Below are positions 1 to 7,202 of a stretch of DNA of 14,760 bases, one piece after another. Location of the stretch: assembly GCA_003695865.1 (NCBI GenBank), contig RFGQ01000155.1:1-14760 (forward strand), read 5' to 3'. Under the pieces are notes generated by a model. It ran no database searches. It saw only the letters and a list, made by a program, of their open reading frames with translations, and was not told the origin of the DNA. The number at the start of each line of letters is the position of its first letter. The first letter of the stretch is position 1. The stretch comes from Gemmatimonadota bacterium (GTDB taxonomy: Bacteria; Gemmatimonadota; Gemmatimonadetes; Longimicrobiales; Gaopeijiaceae). The position numbers and the translations under genes are program-made.

Positions 1-355
1 CCTCATCGCGTTCGCGGCCAACCCCGCGTCGGCGCAGATGATGAAGATGGCCGAGGACGCGCACGAGGCGGAGTTCACCGCCACCGTGGTCGACCTGTCC
101 TGCAAGGTCGTGTACGGGCTCACCGGTGAGGATCACCGGATGTGTTCGCAGGTCTGCGCCGACAACGGCATCCCGCTCGGGCTCCTCTCGGAGGACGGCC
201 AGTTCTACCTGCCCGTGTCGGACGCCATGCCGGGGAAGGGCGCCAACGAGACGCTCAAGCCCCACGCCGAGCACAAGGTGCGCGTCAAGGGCAAGGTGAT
301 CGAGCGCGCCGGCATGAACACGATCATCATCGAGTCCATCGAGATGGCCGACTGA
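1..355 (+). CDS. Small secreted Cys/His protein, 5' truncated by window edge
   Basis: The reading frame is open from base 2 and stops at TGA 353-355, so the true start lies upstream of the window. The first visible residues (LIAFAANPASAQ) look like the end of a Sec signal peptide with an AxA-type cleavage site. That makes the first in-frame ATG (38) an internal Met, not the start. The mature part is about 105 residues. It carries DLSC, then HRMCSQVC (Cys34, His45, Cys48, Cys52 counted from the first visible codon), a spacing that could bind a metal or form a disulfide. The C-terminal part (HKVRVKGKVIERAG, then MNTIIIESIEMAD) has the beta-strand rhythm of small OB-fold-like secreted proteins. 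I do not recognise a named family. It ends 4 bases before a TlpA-type lipoprotein gene, so the two are probably one operon and may share an envelope redox or metal role (inference). Confidence 0.8.
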   Translation, partial: LIAFAANPASAQMMKMAEDAHEAEFTATVVDLSCKVVYGLTGEDHRMCSQVCADNGIPLGLLSEDGQFYLPVSDAMPGKGANETLKPHAEHKVRVKGKVIERAGMNTIIIESIEMAD

Positions 356-359
356 GTTC

Positions 360-1901
360 ATGATTCAGGTGTCTGCTTTGCGCCTGAGCGTGCGAGGCCG
401 GGGGTGCGCCCCCGGCCTCGCCGCGCTTGGGGCGGCCACGATCCTCGCAGCCTGCGCCGACCCCGGCCCCGGCCCGGTCGGCGAACCGCTTCCGGACGCA
501 CCGCCACCTCGGGTCGAGACCCTCGACGGCGTACGCCACGTGCACTCGCCGGGGCCCGGCGAGCGGCTGCTCGTCTACGGCGAGCCGGGCGACGTGCCGC
601 TTCAGCTCCTCTTCCTGAACGGCCGCCCCGCCACGCCGCTCGCCGCGGGCGGGGCGATCTGGGCGGACGCCGAGGGTCTGCGGGCCGTCGTGTTCGACGA
701 CCACGGAAGGGTCGCGCGGGTCCTGCAGGGCGCCACCGAGGGCCTGCCCCCGCTCACCCAGCCCATGTTCGCGGCCGCCCGGGGTGGCGGTTTCGTGGCG
801 ATGGAGACGGACGGATCGGGGCTCTACTTCAGGGACGGCAGCGCCGTTGCCTGGCTCGACGCCGAGGGGCCCGGGCCCACGGTCGGCGACTCGGCGCTGG
901 CTCTGGTGACGGCTCGCTCCGTGCTCGAGTTCGGCCTGGGTCCGGTGCGCTCGAGCGAGCCCCTGCTGTGGGTGCGCCGCCCCGGCGACGCCGAGCCGCG
1001 GCCCGTAGGGTCGGTCCTGCGACCGCGGGAGCCCTTCCTGGGGCAGCTCGTCAACACGGGCTGGGCCGCCGTGGATCGCGCGAGCCGTGTGTACTTCGCG
1101 TCGGCCGTCCGTCCCGAGCTGCGGGCCTTCGACCGGGACGGTGCGCCGCTCTGGATCGCCACGTGGGAACCGGATGTGGCGATCCCCGAACCCACGCTGA
1201 CGCCCGCCGGCGGTTCCCTCACTCCGCGCTTCACGATCGTGCAACACGGCATCGTGGCCGGCCCCGACGGTCGGCTCTACGTGCTGGCCGCCGTCGCACC
1301 CCAGGGCAAGGCGTCGCGGCTGCTCGTCTTCGGCCCCGACGGGAGGCTCGAGCGGGCTTCCGACATTGACGGTCGTCTGGCGCTCTACGCCGACCGTGGC
1401 GGCCACGTGTACGCGCTCCCGGCCGATCGAGCCCTCAGCCGAACCGGGGCGCCGCCGAGAGCCGCCTTCCGCCCGTTCTCGCTGCCCACGCTCGACGGAT
1501 CCGGCACCATCGATCTCGGGGCGTACCGCGGCCGCGTCGTGGTGGTCAATTTCTGGGCTTCCTGGTGCGGCCCCTGCCGCCGTGAGATGCCCGTCCTTGA
1601 CGCGTACGCGCGCACGCTCGACCCGGCCGAAGCCGTGGTGTTGGGGCTCAACGAAGACGCGGATCCGGCCGACGGCCTGCGTTTTCTCGAAGAGATCGGA
1701 GGGGTCTCGTACCCGGTCGCGGCCGGCCACGCGGATCTGAAGGCGATCTACAACTACCGCGGGCTTCCCTACACCGTCATCCTCGACCGTAACCTGCGCG
1801 TCGTGCGCAGCATCTACGGTTTCGGCGAAGACATCGGACCGATCCGCGAAGTGGTCGAGCGGGAGGCGGCGGGCTCCGACGACGCCGAGCCGGGAACCTG
1901 A
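360..1901 (+). CDS. Lipoprotein with propeller-like body and C-terminal TlpA/ResA-type thioredoxin domain
   Basis: The product is 513 aa. The N-terminus is a lipoprotein signal with lipobox LAAC (Cys32), so it should be anchored in the envelope facing the periplasm. Residues about 55-350 contain repeated short motifs such as FDDHGRV, AFDRDGAPLW, GPDGRLYVLA, VFGPDGRL and GGHVYALP, which is how six-bladed or NHL-like propellers look; the blade count is not certain. Residues about 367-505 form a thioredoxin domain of the TlpA/ResA/AhpC-TSA superfamily, with active site WCGPC (Cys403, Cys406) after VVVNFWAS and the cis-proline in GLPYT (Pro470). TlpA/ResA proteins reduce periplasmic disulfides, for example in cytochrome c maturation. 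The substrate here is unknown. The start at 360 has only a weak Shine-Dalgarno; translation may be coupled to the gene ending at 355. A GTG at 390 is a possible alternative start. Confidence 0.88.
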   Translation: MIQVSALRLSVRGRGCAPGLAALGAATILAACADPGPGPVGEPLPDAPPPRVETLDGVRHVHSPGPGERLLVYGEPGDVPLQLLFLNGRPATPLAAGGAIWADAEGLRAVVFDDHGRVARVLQGATEGLPPLTQPMFAAARGGGFVAMETDGSGLYFRDGSAVAWLDAEGPGPTVGDSALALVTARSVLEFGLGPVRSSEPLLWVRRPGDAEPRPVGSVLRPREPFLGQLVNTGWAAVDRASRVYFASAVRPELRAFDRDGAPLWIATWEPDVAIPEPTLTPAGGSLTPRFTIVQHGIVAGPDGRLYVLAAVAPQGKASRLLVFGPDGRLERASDIDGRLALYADRGGHVYALPADRALSRTGAPPRAAFRPFSLPTLDGSGTIDLGAYRGRVVVVNFWASWCGPCRREMPVLDAYARTLDPAEAVVLGLNEDADPADGLRFLEEIGGVSYPVAAGHADLKAIYNYRGLPYTVILDRNLRVVRSIYGFGEDIGPIREVVEREAAGSDDAEPGT

Positions 1902-1927
1902 CCGCTTGGCCGGGGTTTTCGGGATCC

Positions 1928-1957
1928 GAAAAAGTCCGTATCCTACGGTGCTTTTTC
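1928..1957 (+). terminator. Near-symmetric hairpin terminator after the TlpA-type gene
   Basis: GAAAAAG (1928-1934) pairs with CTTTTTC (1951-1957), and CCGTA (1936-1940) pairs with TACGG (1944-1948), around a 3-base loop. The stem has an A-run on its left side and a T-run on its right side, so it could act in either direction. It lies 27 bases past the stop of the thioredoxin lipoprotein gene and about 100 bases before the next start. Confidence 0.7.
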
Positions 1958-2044
1958 ATAAACAAACGATTGCGCAACGAAGCCGGTTTCCTTACCAATG
2001 TACCGGCGTTGCCGTTTTCGTTCGTCTGAAGCTCATTCGAAAGC

Positions 2045-2049
2045 GAGGA
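2045..2049 (+). promoter_or_regulatory. Ribosome binding site fixing the start of the beta-barrel gene
   Basis: GAGGA lies 8 bases before ATG 2058. The same frame is open from an upstream ATG at 1998, but that ATG lacks such a site, and starting there would put about 20 residues in front of a normal signal peptide. Confidence 0.7.
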
Positions 2050-2057
2050 CCGAAAGC

Positions 2058-2684
2058 ATGATCAACCGTCTGAAGACGTTCGCGGTGGCCGCGGCGGTCG
2101 GTGCGCTCCTGATCGTCCCGTCCGGGGCACGGGCGCAGGTCGACTTCGACCTCAGCCTCGCCGGCGGTACGGCGCTCCCCGTGGGCGACCTCGCCGACGG
2201 CTGGAAGGTCGGTGGAAACATTTCGGTCGGCGGCAGCTTCTGGATCTCCGACAACTTCGCCGTCCGTCCCGAATTCGTGCTCGACATCCTTTCGGGTGAC
2301 AAGGTGGGTCAGGCCGATCAGATGCCCGACCTGAACCTCTGGCACCTGGGCGTCGTCGGCGAGCTCGCGCTCACCGAGCGTGGTGCCGACGGTCTGTCGT
2401 TCACGATCAACGGCGGCGGCGGCTACACCTGGATGGACTCGGACAAGCTCAGCGGGAACGCCGGTTCGCCGGACTTCAGCGAGTGGTACTGGCACCTGAA
2501 GGGCGGCGCCGAGGTCGGTTGGAACGCGGGCGGCGGCGTGCACGTGGGTGTGAACGCCAGCGTGATCGCCACGTTCGCCGACGACACGGACACGGCGTTC
2601 TTCCAGACCGCCAACCCCGCGTTCGTCCCGTTCAGCACCGCGGTCTCCCTGCCGATCACGGGCTTCATTCGCATCTCGTTCTGA
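2058..2684 (+). CDS. Outer-membrane beta-barrel protein (OmpA/OMP_b-brl-like)
   Basis: The product is 208 aa. It starts with a classic Sec signal peptide (MINRLKTFAVAAAVGALL, then a cleavage site near ARAQ), followed by alternating hydrophobic/polar strands rich in Gly, Asp and aromatic residues. It ends in ITGFIRISF, whose final Phe is the signal recognised by the BAM assembly machinery. Size and pattern fit an eight-stranded barrel of the outer membrane beta-barrel family. Such proteins often serve as structural or surface proteins, and nothing here assigns a specific ligand. The gene stands alone between two intrinsic terminators (1928-1957 and 2740-2774), so it is probably monocistronic. 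A possible weak promoter is TTGCGC (1970-1975) with TACCAA (1993-1998), 17 bases apart, but the -10 match is poor. ATG 2058 is chosen because of the ribosome binding site and signal peptide. Confidence 0.85.
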   Translation: MINRLKTFAVAAAVGALLIVPSGARAQVDFDLSLAGGTALPVGDLADGWKVGGNISVGGSFWISDNFAVRPEFVLDILSGDKVGQADQMPDLNLWHLGVVGELALTERGADGLSFTINGGGGYTWMDSDKLSGNAGSPDFSEWYWHLKGGAEVGWNAGGGVHVGVNASVIATFADDTDTAFFQTANPAFVPFSTAVSLPITGFIRISF

Positions 2685-2739
2685 TCCCAGGGAGCGGAAC
2701 GCGGCCCCGCCGCCGGGGCCGACGGCCCGCGTGACACCG

Positions 2740-2774
2740 ACGGCCGGGAACCTTCGGGTTCCCGGCCGTTTTTT
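2740..2774 (+). terminator. Strong intrinsic terminator with UUCG tetraloop
   Basis: CGGCCGGGAACC (2741-2752) and GGTTCCCGGCCG (2757-2768) form a perfect 12-bp stem closed by a TTCG loop, followed by six T (2769-2774). It ends the beta-barrel transcript. A second GC-rich stem (GGCCCC/GGGGCC, about 2703-2720) lies between the stop codon and this terminator. Confidence 0.93.
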
Positions 2775-2850
2775 CGTCCAGCGCCGGGGGCGGACCCCCC
2801 ACCTTCCAGCGCCGTGGCGGCCACAGGGCCGCAGGCCTGTTCCGCCGACC

Positions 2851-2856
2851 AGGAGG
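2851..2856 (+). promoter_or_regulatory. Consensus Shine-Dalgarno AGGAGG
   Basis: AGGAGG lies 7 bases before GTG 2864 but only 1 base before the in-frame TTG 2858. This favours GTG 2864 as the start of the TauE/SafE gene. Confidence 0.75.
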
Positions 2857-2863
2857 CTTGCCC

Positions 2864-3691
2864 GTGGAGTTGTGGTGGGTGTTCCCCGCCAGCGTGCTGT
2901 TCTCGACGATCGCCATCTCTTCAGGGGTGTCCGGCGCCCTCTTCTTCAGTCCCTTCTTCATGCTCGTGGTCGGGCTTTCTCCGGCGCAGGCCATCGGGGC
3001 GGGCCTGCTCACCGAGGTGTTCGGGATGGGAAACGGGTTGCGTCTGTACGTGCGTCAGCGAGCGGTGGACTTCGCCACGGCGCGCTGGATCCTGGCCGCC
3101 TCGGTACCCACGGCCGGCCTGGGCGCACTCGTCGCGCACCGCATGCCGGGCGAACTCCTGAAGCTGCTGTTCGGCCTCGGTCTGCTCGGGCTGGCGGGGG
3201 CTCTGGTCGCCAACCCGGCGCGCCGGGGCGCGGCGGGCGGAGAGGCCGCAGCCGGGGCGTCCGACGCGCCGGGTCGGACGCTGCGCACCCGAGACGGCCA
3301 AACCTACCATCTTGGGGCTTGCAGCCGGGGTTCCACCGCCGCGCTTTCGGCCCTGGGGGGGTTCCTGACCGGCCTCATCAGCGCGGGGCTGCCCGAACTG
3401 AACACGACCCAGCTCGTCGTGCGCTGCCGGGTGCCACCGCGGATCGCCGTGGCCACGAGCGTCTTCACACTGGCGATCACCGCCCTGGTCGGTGCGGGCG
3501 TGCACGCACTCGCAGCTCAGCCCGCCTGGCACGTCGTGCGGTGGAGCGTCCCCGGGGTTCTGTGCGGGTCGTTTCTGGGTTCCCGCCTCTCACGCGTGCT
3601 CCCCGCCGAAGCCATGGAGATGTGGCTCGGCATCGTCTTCGCTGCCGTCGGCACGCTCGTGCTCGCGGTCCAGTGGATGCACCGGGGCTGA
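2864..3691 (+). CDS. TauE/SafE-family membrane permease
   Basis: The product is 275 aa from GTG 2864. It has two homologous hydrophobic halves, each with the small-residue-rich helices typical of the TauE/SafE (sulfite/organosulfonate exporter, former DUF81) family. First half: ASVLFSTIAISSGVSGALFF, then LSPAQAIGAGLLTEVFG. Second half: LSALGGFLTGLISAGLPELN, then PPRIAVATSVFTLAITALVG. About eight membrane helices are visible. The two halves are joined by a polar loop of about 50 residues (near 113-160) that contains a single Cys (HLGAC). Family members move sulfite, sulfoacetate, taurine-derived or other small anions across the inner membrane; the substrate here cannot be read from sequence. 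The gene follows a strong terminator, so it needs its own promoter, which I could not identify. It may be read together with the DUF3179 gene 87 bases downstream. Confidence 0.85.
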   Translation: MELWWVFPASVLFSTIAISSGVSGALFFSPFFMLVVGLSPAQAIGAGLLTEVFGMGNGLRLYVRQRAVDFATARWILAASVPTAGLGALVAHRMPGELLKLLFGLGLLGLAGALVANPARRGAAGGEAAAGASDAPGRTLRTRDGQTYHLGACSRGSTAALSALGGFLTGLISAGLPELNTTQLVVRCRVPPRIAVATSVFTLAITALVGAGVHALAAQPAWHVVRWSVPGVLCGSFLGSRLSRVLPAEAMEMWLGIVFAAVGTLVLAVQWMHRG

Positions 3692-3778
3692 AGGGAACCG
3701 GGTCGCCTCGCTCACGCGTTTGGCGTGCGGACCGGAATCAGGACGCACTCACCGACGACCGCAGGACGGGGAAGTCCC

Positions 3779-4906
3779 ATGTCACGCATAGCCAATACCG
3801 TACGGCGGACGAGCGAAGGTCTACTTCTCGGGGCTGGACTTCTGGCACTTGCGTCGTGCGGCGGAGACGGGAGCGGGCTCGGTCCCGGCGACGGAGACGA
3901 CGAGTTTGCGGGTCTCAAGCTGGACTGCCAGCTCGCGTCCAATCTGCTCGCTGACGGCGGCCCGGGCCCGGAAGGCATCTACGCGCTCACCGAGCCCAAG
4001 TTCGTCGAGCCCGGCAGCCCCGAGCTCAGCTACCTACGGGACGACGATCGGGTCGTCGGACTCATCGTGAACGGCGACGTGCGCGCTTACCCGCATAACA
4101 TCTTCTGGTGGCACGAGCTCGTGAACGACGTCGTCGGCGGGAGGCCGGTCGCCATTTCGTTCTGCCCGCTCACGGGCTCTGCCGTGGCGATCGATCCCGT
4201 CATCAACGGGCGCCGCGTCGAGTTCGGTATCTCCGGACTGCTGTTCGCCAACAACCTCGTGATGTTCGACCGCGAAACGGACGAGGTGTACGGGCCGCAG
4301 CTCTTCATCGAAGGACGCTGCAACGCGTTCAAGGGCATCGAGCCGTCGATGATCGAGGTCGCCGAGATGACATGGGGCCGCTGGAAGGAGCTGCATCCGG
4401 AGACCAAGGTCCTGAGCGGCGAGACCTCGTTCAACCGGCCGTACACGCAGTACCCCTACGGATCCTACGATCAGCTCACGAACAACTCGCTGCTCTTCCC
4501 GATGAGCGTCGACAACAGCCGCCCCATCAAGGAGCGCGTTCTCGGCATACGCGTCGGGGACACGGGGGGCAAGGCGTATCCGTTCGGCGAGTTGGAGAAC
4601 CTCGGGCCGGTCTCGGTCGTCAACGACGTGGTCGGCGGGGATGCGATCGTGATCTTCTACGAGGCCGCCAACCGCAAGTCGGCGCACGCCTTCCACCGGA
4701 CCGTCGGCGGCCAGACGCTCACGTTCGAGGTCGTCGACGGGCAGTACCGGGACGTCGAGACCGGCTCTACATGGGATTTGGCCGGTCGCGCGGTGGGCGG
4801 GCCCATGACGGGTGAGCAGCTCGACCGCGTCGACACGGCCTACACGGTCTTCTGGTTCGCCTGGCGGCACTTCCAACCCGACGCTGCGACGTTCCAGGCT
4901 TCGTGA
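3779..4906 (+). CDS. DUF3179-domain lipoprotein
   Basis: The product is 375 aa. A lipoprotein signal with lipobox LASC (Cys27) is followed by a flexible Gly/Asp stretch. The body matches the DUF3179 family pattern: AYPHNIFWWHELVND, then SFCPLTGSAVAID, FGISGLLFANNLVMFDRET, and near the C-terminus TVFWFAWRHFQPD. The family is widespread in bacteria and has no settled biochemical role. The conserved Cys in SFCPLTG and the WWHE segment are the residues I would suspect functionally. The start at 3779 is chosen because it gives a normal lipoprotein signal and has GGGGAAG just upstream; an upstream in-frame ATG at 3725 would add 18 residues before it. The stop overlaps the start of the TetR gene, so the two are translated from one message. 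Confidence 0.9.
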   Translation: MSRIANTVRRTSEGLLLGAGLLALASCGGDGSGLGPGDGDDEFAGLKLDCQLASNLLADGGPGPEGIYALTEPKFVEPGSPELSYLRDDDRVVGLIVNGDVRAYPHNIFWWHELVNDVVGGRPVAISFCPLTGSAVAIDPVINGRRVEFGISGLLFANNLVMFDRETDEVYGPQLFIEGRCNAFKGIEPSMIEVAEMTWGRWKELHPETKVLSGETSFNRPYTQYPYGSYDQLTNNSLLFPMSVDNSRPIKERVLGIRVGDTGGKAYPFGELENLGPVSVVNDVVGGDAIVIFYEAANRKSAHAFHRTVGGQTLTFEVVDGQYRDVETGSTWDLAGRAVGGPMTGEQLDRVDTAYTVFWFAWRHFQPDAATFQAS

Positions 4907-5532
4907 CGCGCACGACGGCCGGAAACCGCGAACGCCTCGTGCTCTGTGCGGCGGACCTCTTCCACCGCCGAGGGTTCGAGGCCGCCAGTCTCGATGAACT
5001 CCTGAACTGCACCGGCATCGCCCGGAGCAATCTGTACTATCACTTCCCGTCCAAGCTCGCCCTTGGACAGGCCGTGATCGACCACTGGCTCGATGTCTAC
5101 GAGCGGGCCATCGTGGCGCCGGCGCTCGAGCACGCGGGCGAGGGTGAGGCGGCCGTCATCCGGGCACTCTTCCGGCACGCGTGCACGACTCAGGACCCGG
5201 AGCAGGGACGGGTCGGCTGCCCGGTGAGCCGCCTCTGTACCGAGCTTGCGGAGGCGGCGCCCCGGGTCAAGGAGGAAGTGCGCGCCTATTTCGTCGGGCT
5301 GGAACTGCGCCTGGCAGATGCCTTCGCGGCTGACCCATCGCGTGAGGAAGCGCGCGACACTTCCACCGCAGAGGGCACGGTGCACCAGAGGGCACGGCGC
5401 CGGGCGGCGCTTGTGGTGGCCGCGCTCGAGGGCGCCCTCACGGCCGCCGGCCTACACGGGGATCCCCGTACTCTTCTGGAAGTCGGAGACACGCTGGCCG
5501 AGGTGGTCGCGGAAGACCTGCAACACGCCTGA
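4903..5532 (+). CDS. TetR/AcrR-family transcriptional regulator
   Basis: The product is 209 aa. The N-terminal domain is a clear TetR helix-turn-helix: AADLFHRRGFEAASLDELL leads into TGIARSNLYYHFPSK (recognition region about residues 28-47). The C-terminal ligand domain includes GCPVSRLCTELAE, the position where AcuR/NemR-like members have a GCLxGNL-type motif, and a Cys-rich surface (Cys at REQGRVGC and SRLC) that could sense reactive electrophiles; that is inference only. The GTG start at 4903 sits inside the DUF3179 stop (GTGA), giving a 4-base overlap and translational coupling. TetR proteins usually repress their own operon, so the DUF3179 gene, and perhaps the permease before it, are likely targets. 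It is convergent with the anti-sigma gene across about 90 bases in which I see no T-rich terminator. Confidence 0.92.
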   Translation: MTRTTAGNRERLVLCAADLFHRRGFEAASLDELLNCTGIARSNLYYHFPSKLALGQAVIDHWLDVYERAIVAPALEHAGEGEAAVIRALFRHACTTQDPEQGRVGCPVSRLCTELAEAAPRVKEEVRAYFVGLELRLADAFAADPSREEARDTSTAEGTVHQRARRRAALVVAALEGALTAAGLHGDPRTLLEVGDTLAEVVAEDLQHA

Positions 5533-5622
5533 GGCTTGAGTTGGCGCCACCGCGGGCGGTTGGATCCGCGTGCGCATCGCAGCTCTCGACCGCACCCCCA
5601 CCGCGGCTGGCTGGCTGCGCGC

Positions 5623-6429
5623 TCAGTCGAGCGACGCGTTCCTGGCGAGCAGGAGCAGCGCGTCGGCGGGCAGCTCCCCGACCAGGGCCTGTTCCACCGA
5701 GGGCGTCGCCCACGTCACGACCGACGGCCCACCGGGCTCTCCAGGCGCGGCTTTCGACAGCATGGGCCGCCGCGGCCGGGCGCCGTCGCTTGGAATGATG
5801 TAGTGCGAGACCACGGTCTGCTCGTCGTCGGCAGCGACGTAGCGGATCATGGCACCCCGGCGACCGTCCACGAGGCAGATTTCGGCGCCGGCGAGCCGCA
5901 GGCCGCCGAGCTGGAGGGGCCGCAGCTGCAGCCCGAGCTCGCGCACGAGGAAGCGCGCGACGACCGCCGGGTCGGACGTGTCGATGTTGTCCTCACCCAC
6001 CGCACGGCGCACATAGTCCTCGACGAACTCGTCGCCCGTCGTCGCGGCGAGCGACGCCCTGGGCAAGTCGCCACTCACGCGGGAAAGCCCCCAGAACCCC
6101 GCCGCCGCGACGACGAGCATCGCGGCAATACGGACCGGCCGCCAATCGCGGACCCGGCGGACGTCGCTGCGCATAGCGACCTCGACGCCGCCCGATCCGA
6201 GCCCCGCCCGCTCGCGGGCGAGCGCGTCGAACACACGCTCGCGAACCCGCCGCGGGGCACGCGTGCGGCGCAGGCGGTCGTAAACCTCGAGAAGGCAACG
6301 GTCCTGATCGAAGTACTCCGAGCACGCCGCGCAGGCCTGCACGTGCGCACGGGCGCGCACCACGTCCGGCTCCGCCAGACGGAGCCGTTCGGGCGGCCAC
6401 AGCGTCGCTCGTGCTTCGTGACAGTCCAT
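5623..6429 (-). CDS. Membrane anti-sigma factor with ZAS-type zinc finger
   Basis: The product is 268 aa from ATG 6429. The N-terminal cytoplasmic part has Cys3 and then His29-x3-Cys33-x2-Cys36 (HVQACAAC), the zf-HC2/ZAS signature of anti-sigma factors that clamp ECF sigma factors. A single membrane helix follows at about residues 99-117 (RIAAMLVVAAAGFWGL). The periplasmic domain of about 150 residues contains LRLAGAEICLVDGRRGAMIR, like the C-terminal domains of RsiW-type regulators. It is the second gene of a pair, with the partner sigma factor ending 31 bases upstream. A GTG at 6450 would add seven residues; ATG 6429 is preferred because GGAGAAGAAGG lies just before it and the protein then begins MDCHEA, as is typical of the family. 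Confidence 0.87.
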   Translation of the reverse strand: MDCHEARATLWPPERLRLAEPDVVRARAHVQACAACSEYFDQDRCLLEVYDRLRRTRAPRRVRERVFDALARERAGLGSGGVEVAMRSDVRRVRDWRPVRIAAMLVVAAAGFWGLSRVSGDLPRASLAATTGDEFVEDYVRRAVGEDNIDTSDPAVVARFLVRELGLQLRPLQLGGLRLAGAEICLVDGRRGAMIRYVAADDEQTVVSHYIIPSDGARPRRPMLSKAAPGEPGGPSVVTWATPSVEQALVGELPADALLLLARNASLD

Positions 6430-6460
6430 GGGGCCTTCTTCTCCGGGCACCGGGCGCCCT

Positions 6461-6952
6461 TCAGGCGTCCGTACCGTTCCTCGTCGCTCCGCGAATCACC
6501 GTGCGAACCAGCAGGTCGCGGTAGCGCAGCACATCCTTCAATCCCTCGATGTCGAGCCCCAGTTCCCGGGCGGCGTCGGCATAGCTCCAGCGGCGGAACA
6601 CCACGAGCCAGAGCGCGGCACGGGCCCGGTAGGGGAGAACCGCGGCCGCGCGAGCCAGCGAGGCCATGGCGAGTTCGGCGACGGCGTCGACCGGACCCAA
6701 CTCCACGTCTTCGTGCACGGGCTCTGCTGCGTCGTCGCCCGCCGCCTGCAGAAACTCGCGTACCAGGCGCGCCTCAAGCCAGCGACCCGGATCACCCACC
6801 GATCCCCTCCGAAAAGCGTGGAAGGCGTGGGTGAGCGTCCAGAGCAGGAGCCCCTCTGCGGCGTCCTCGTCCCCTCCGTTCATGAAGAGCGCCCCCTGAT
6901 AGAGGGTGTCGACCTCTCGCGAAGCCAGCTCTTCGAAAGTGAACGGGCTCAT
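6461..6952 (-). CDS. Divergent ECF-type RNA polymerase sigma factor
   Basis: The product is 163 aa from ATG 6952. A region-2-like segment (FEELASREVDTLYQGAL, then DEDAAEGLLLWTLTHAFHAF) mirrors the usual ECF pattern of a GdxxxAEDLvQeTfl-type helix, but with weak conservation. Region 4 is clearer, at about residues 105-152: LPYRARAALWLVVF, then WSYADAARELGLDIEGLKDV. A ZAS anti-sigma gene directly downstream supports the call. The short linker and missing conserved residues in region 2 make it an unusual member. The frame stays open upstream to 7039, with other starts at 7000 (ATG) and 7039 (GTG). I prefer 6952 because ECF proteins begin near this point; an AGGAGG abuts the ATG at 7000, so the start is uncertain. 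An ECF-like promoter (7013-7037) suggests autoregulation. Confidence 0.78.
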   Translation of the reverse strand: MSPFTFEELASREVDTLYQGALFMNGGDEDAAEGLLLWTLTHAFHAFRRGSVGDPGRWLEARLVREFLQAAGDDAAEPVHEDVELGPVDAVAELAMASLARAAAVLPYRARAALWLVVFRRWSYADAARELGLDIEGLKDVLRYRDLLVRTVIRGATRNGTDA

Positions 6953-7012
6953 GTGTTCGGCTGCTCCCCCTGAGGTGCCTCCCTCGCGCTCTTCGCGCAT
7001 CCTCCTGCGAAA

Positions 7013-7037
7013 TACGACGAGGGCGCGAATGGTTCGC
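7013..7037 (-). promoter_or_regulatory. Candidate ECF-type promoter of the sigma/anti-sigma pair
   Basis: On the minus strand GCGAAC (7037-7032) is followed after 15 bases by CGTA (7016-7013), resembling the AAC / CGTA pattern of many ECF promoters. It lies about 60 bases before ATG 6952. Autoregulation would be usual for such pairs, but a match this short can occur by chance. Confidence 0.3.
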
Positions 7038-7062
7038 ACGTCGACCGCCGCCGCACGAGGCG

Positions 7063-7091
7063 AGGGGCCCCGGTCGATGACCGGGACCCCT
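7063..7091. other. Stable stem-loop between lipoprotein and sigma genes
   Basis: AGGGG (7063-7067) pairs with CCCCT (7087-7091), and CCCGGTC (7069-7075) with GACCGGG (7079-7085), around a 3-base loop with one mismatch. It lies 112 bases past the stop of the minus-strand lipoprotein gene. It could mark a transcript end or protect an mRNA 3' end, but neither side has a T-run, so I do not call it an intrinsic terminator. Confidence 0.5.
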
Positions 7092-7202
7092 CTTCATCCC
7101 TGCGACACTCGCGCTAAGGTTGCACTCACGGAAGGCCCATGCGCGCAGGGACGCCTCTTCTCCTTCGAACGCCGACCACCCACCAGGGGCGGCGCCGGCG
7201 CC

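Noticed and set aside
327..1730. Long minus-strand open frame opposite the thioredoxin lipoprotein gene
   Set aside because: Arg/Gly/Pro/His-rich translation without domains, antisense to a gene with clear motifs; a typical GC-rich shadow frame.
2731..3954. Long plus-strand open frame overlapping the permease gene
   Set aside because: Arg-rich low-complexity translation in a different frame from the TauE/SafE protein, running through a strong terminator region.
5536..6834. Long plus-strand open frame over the sigma/anti-sigma genes
   Set aside because: Composition is that of an antisense shadow; the minus-strand genes have zinc-finger, membrane-helix and region-4 signatures.
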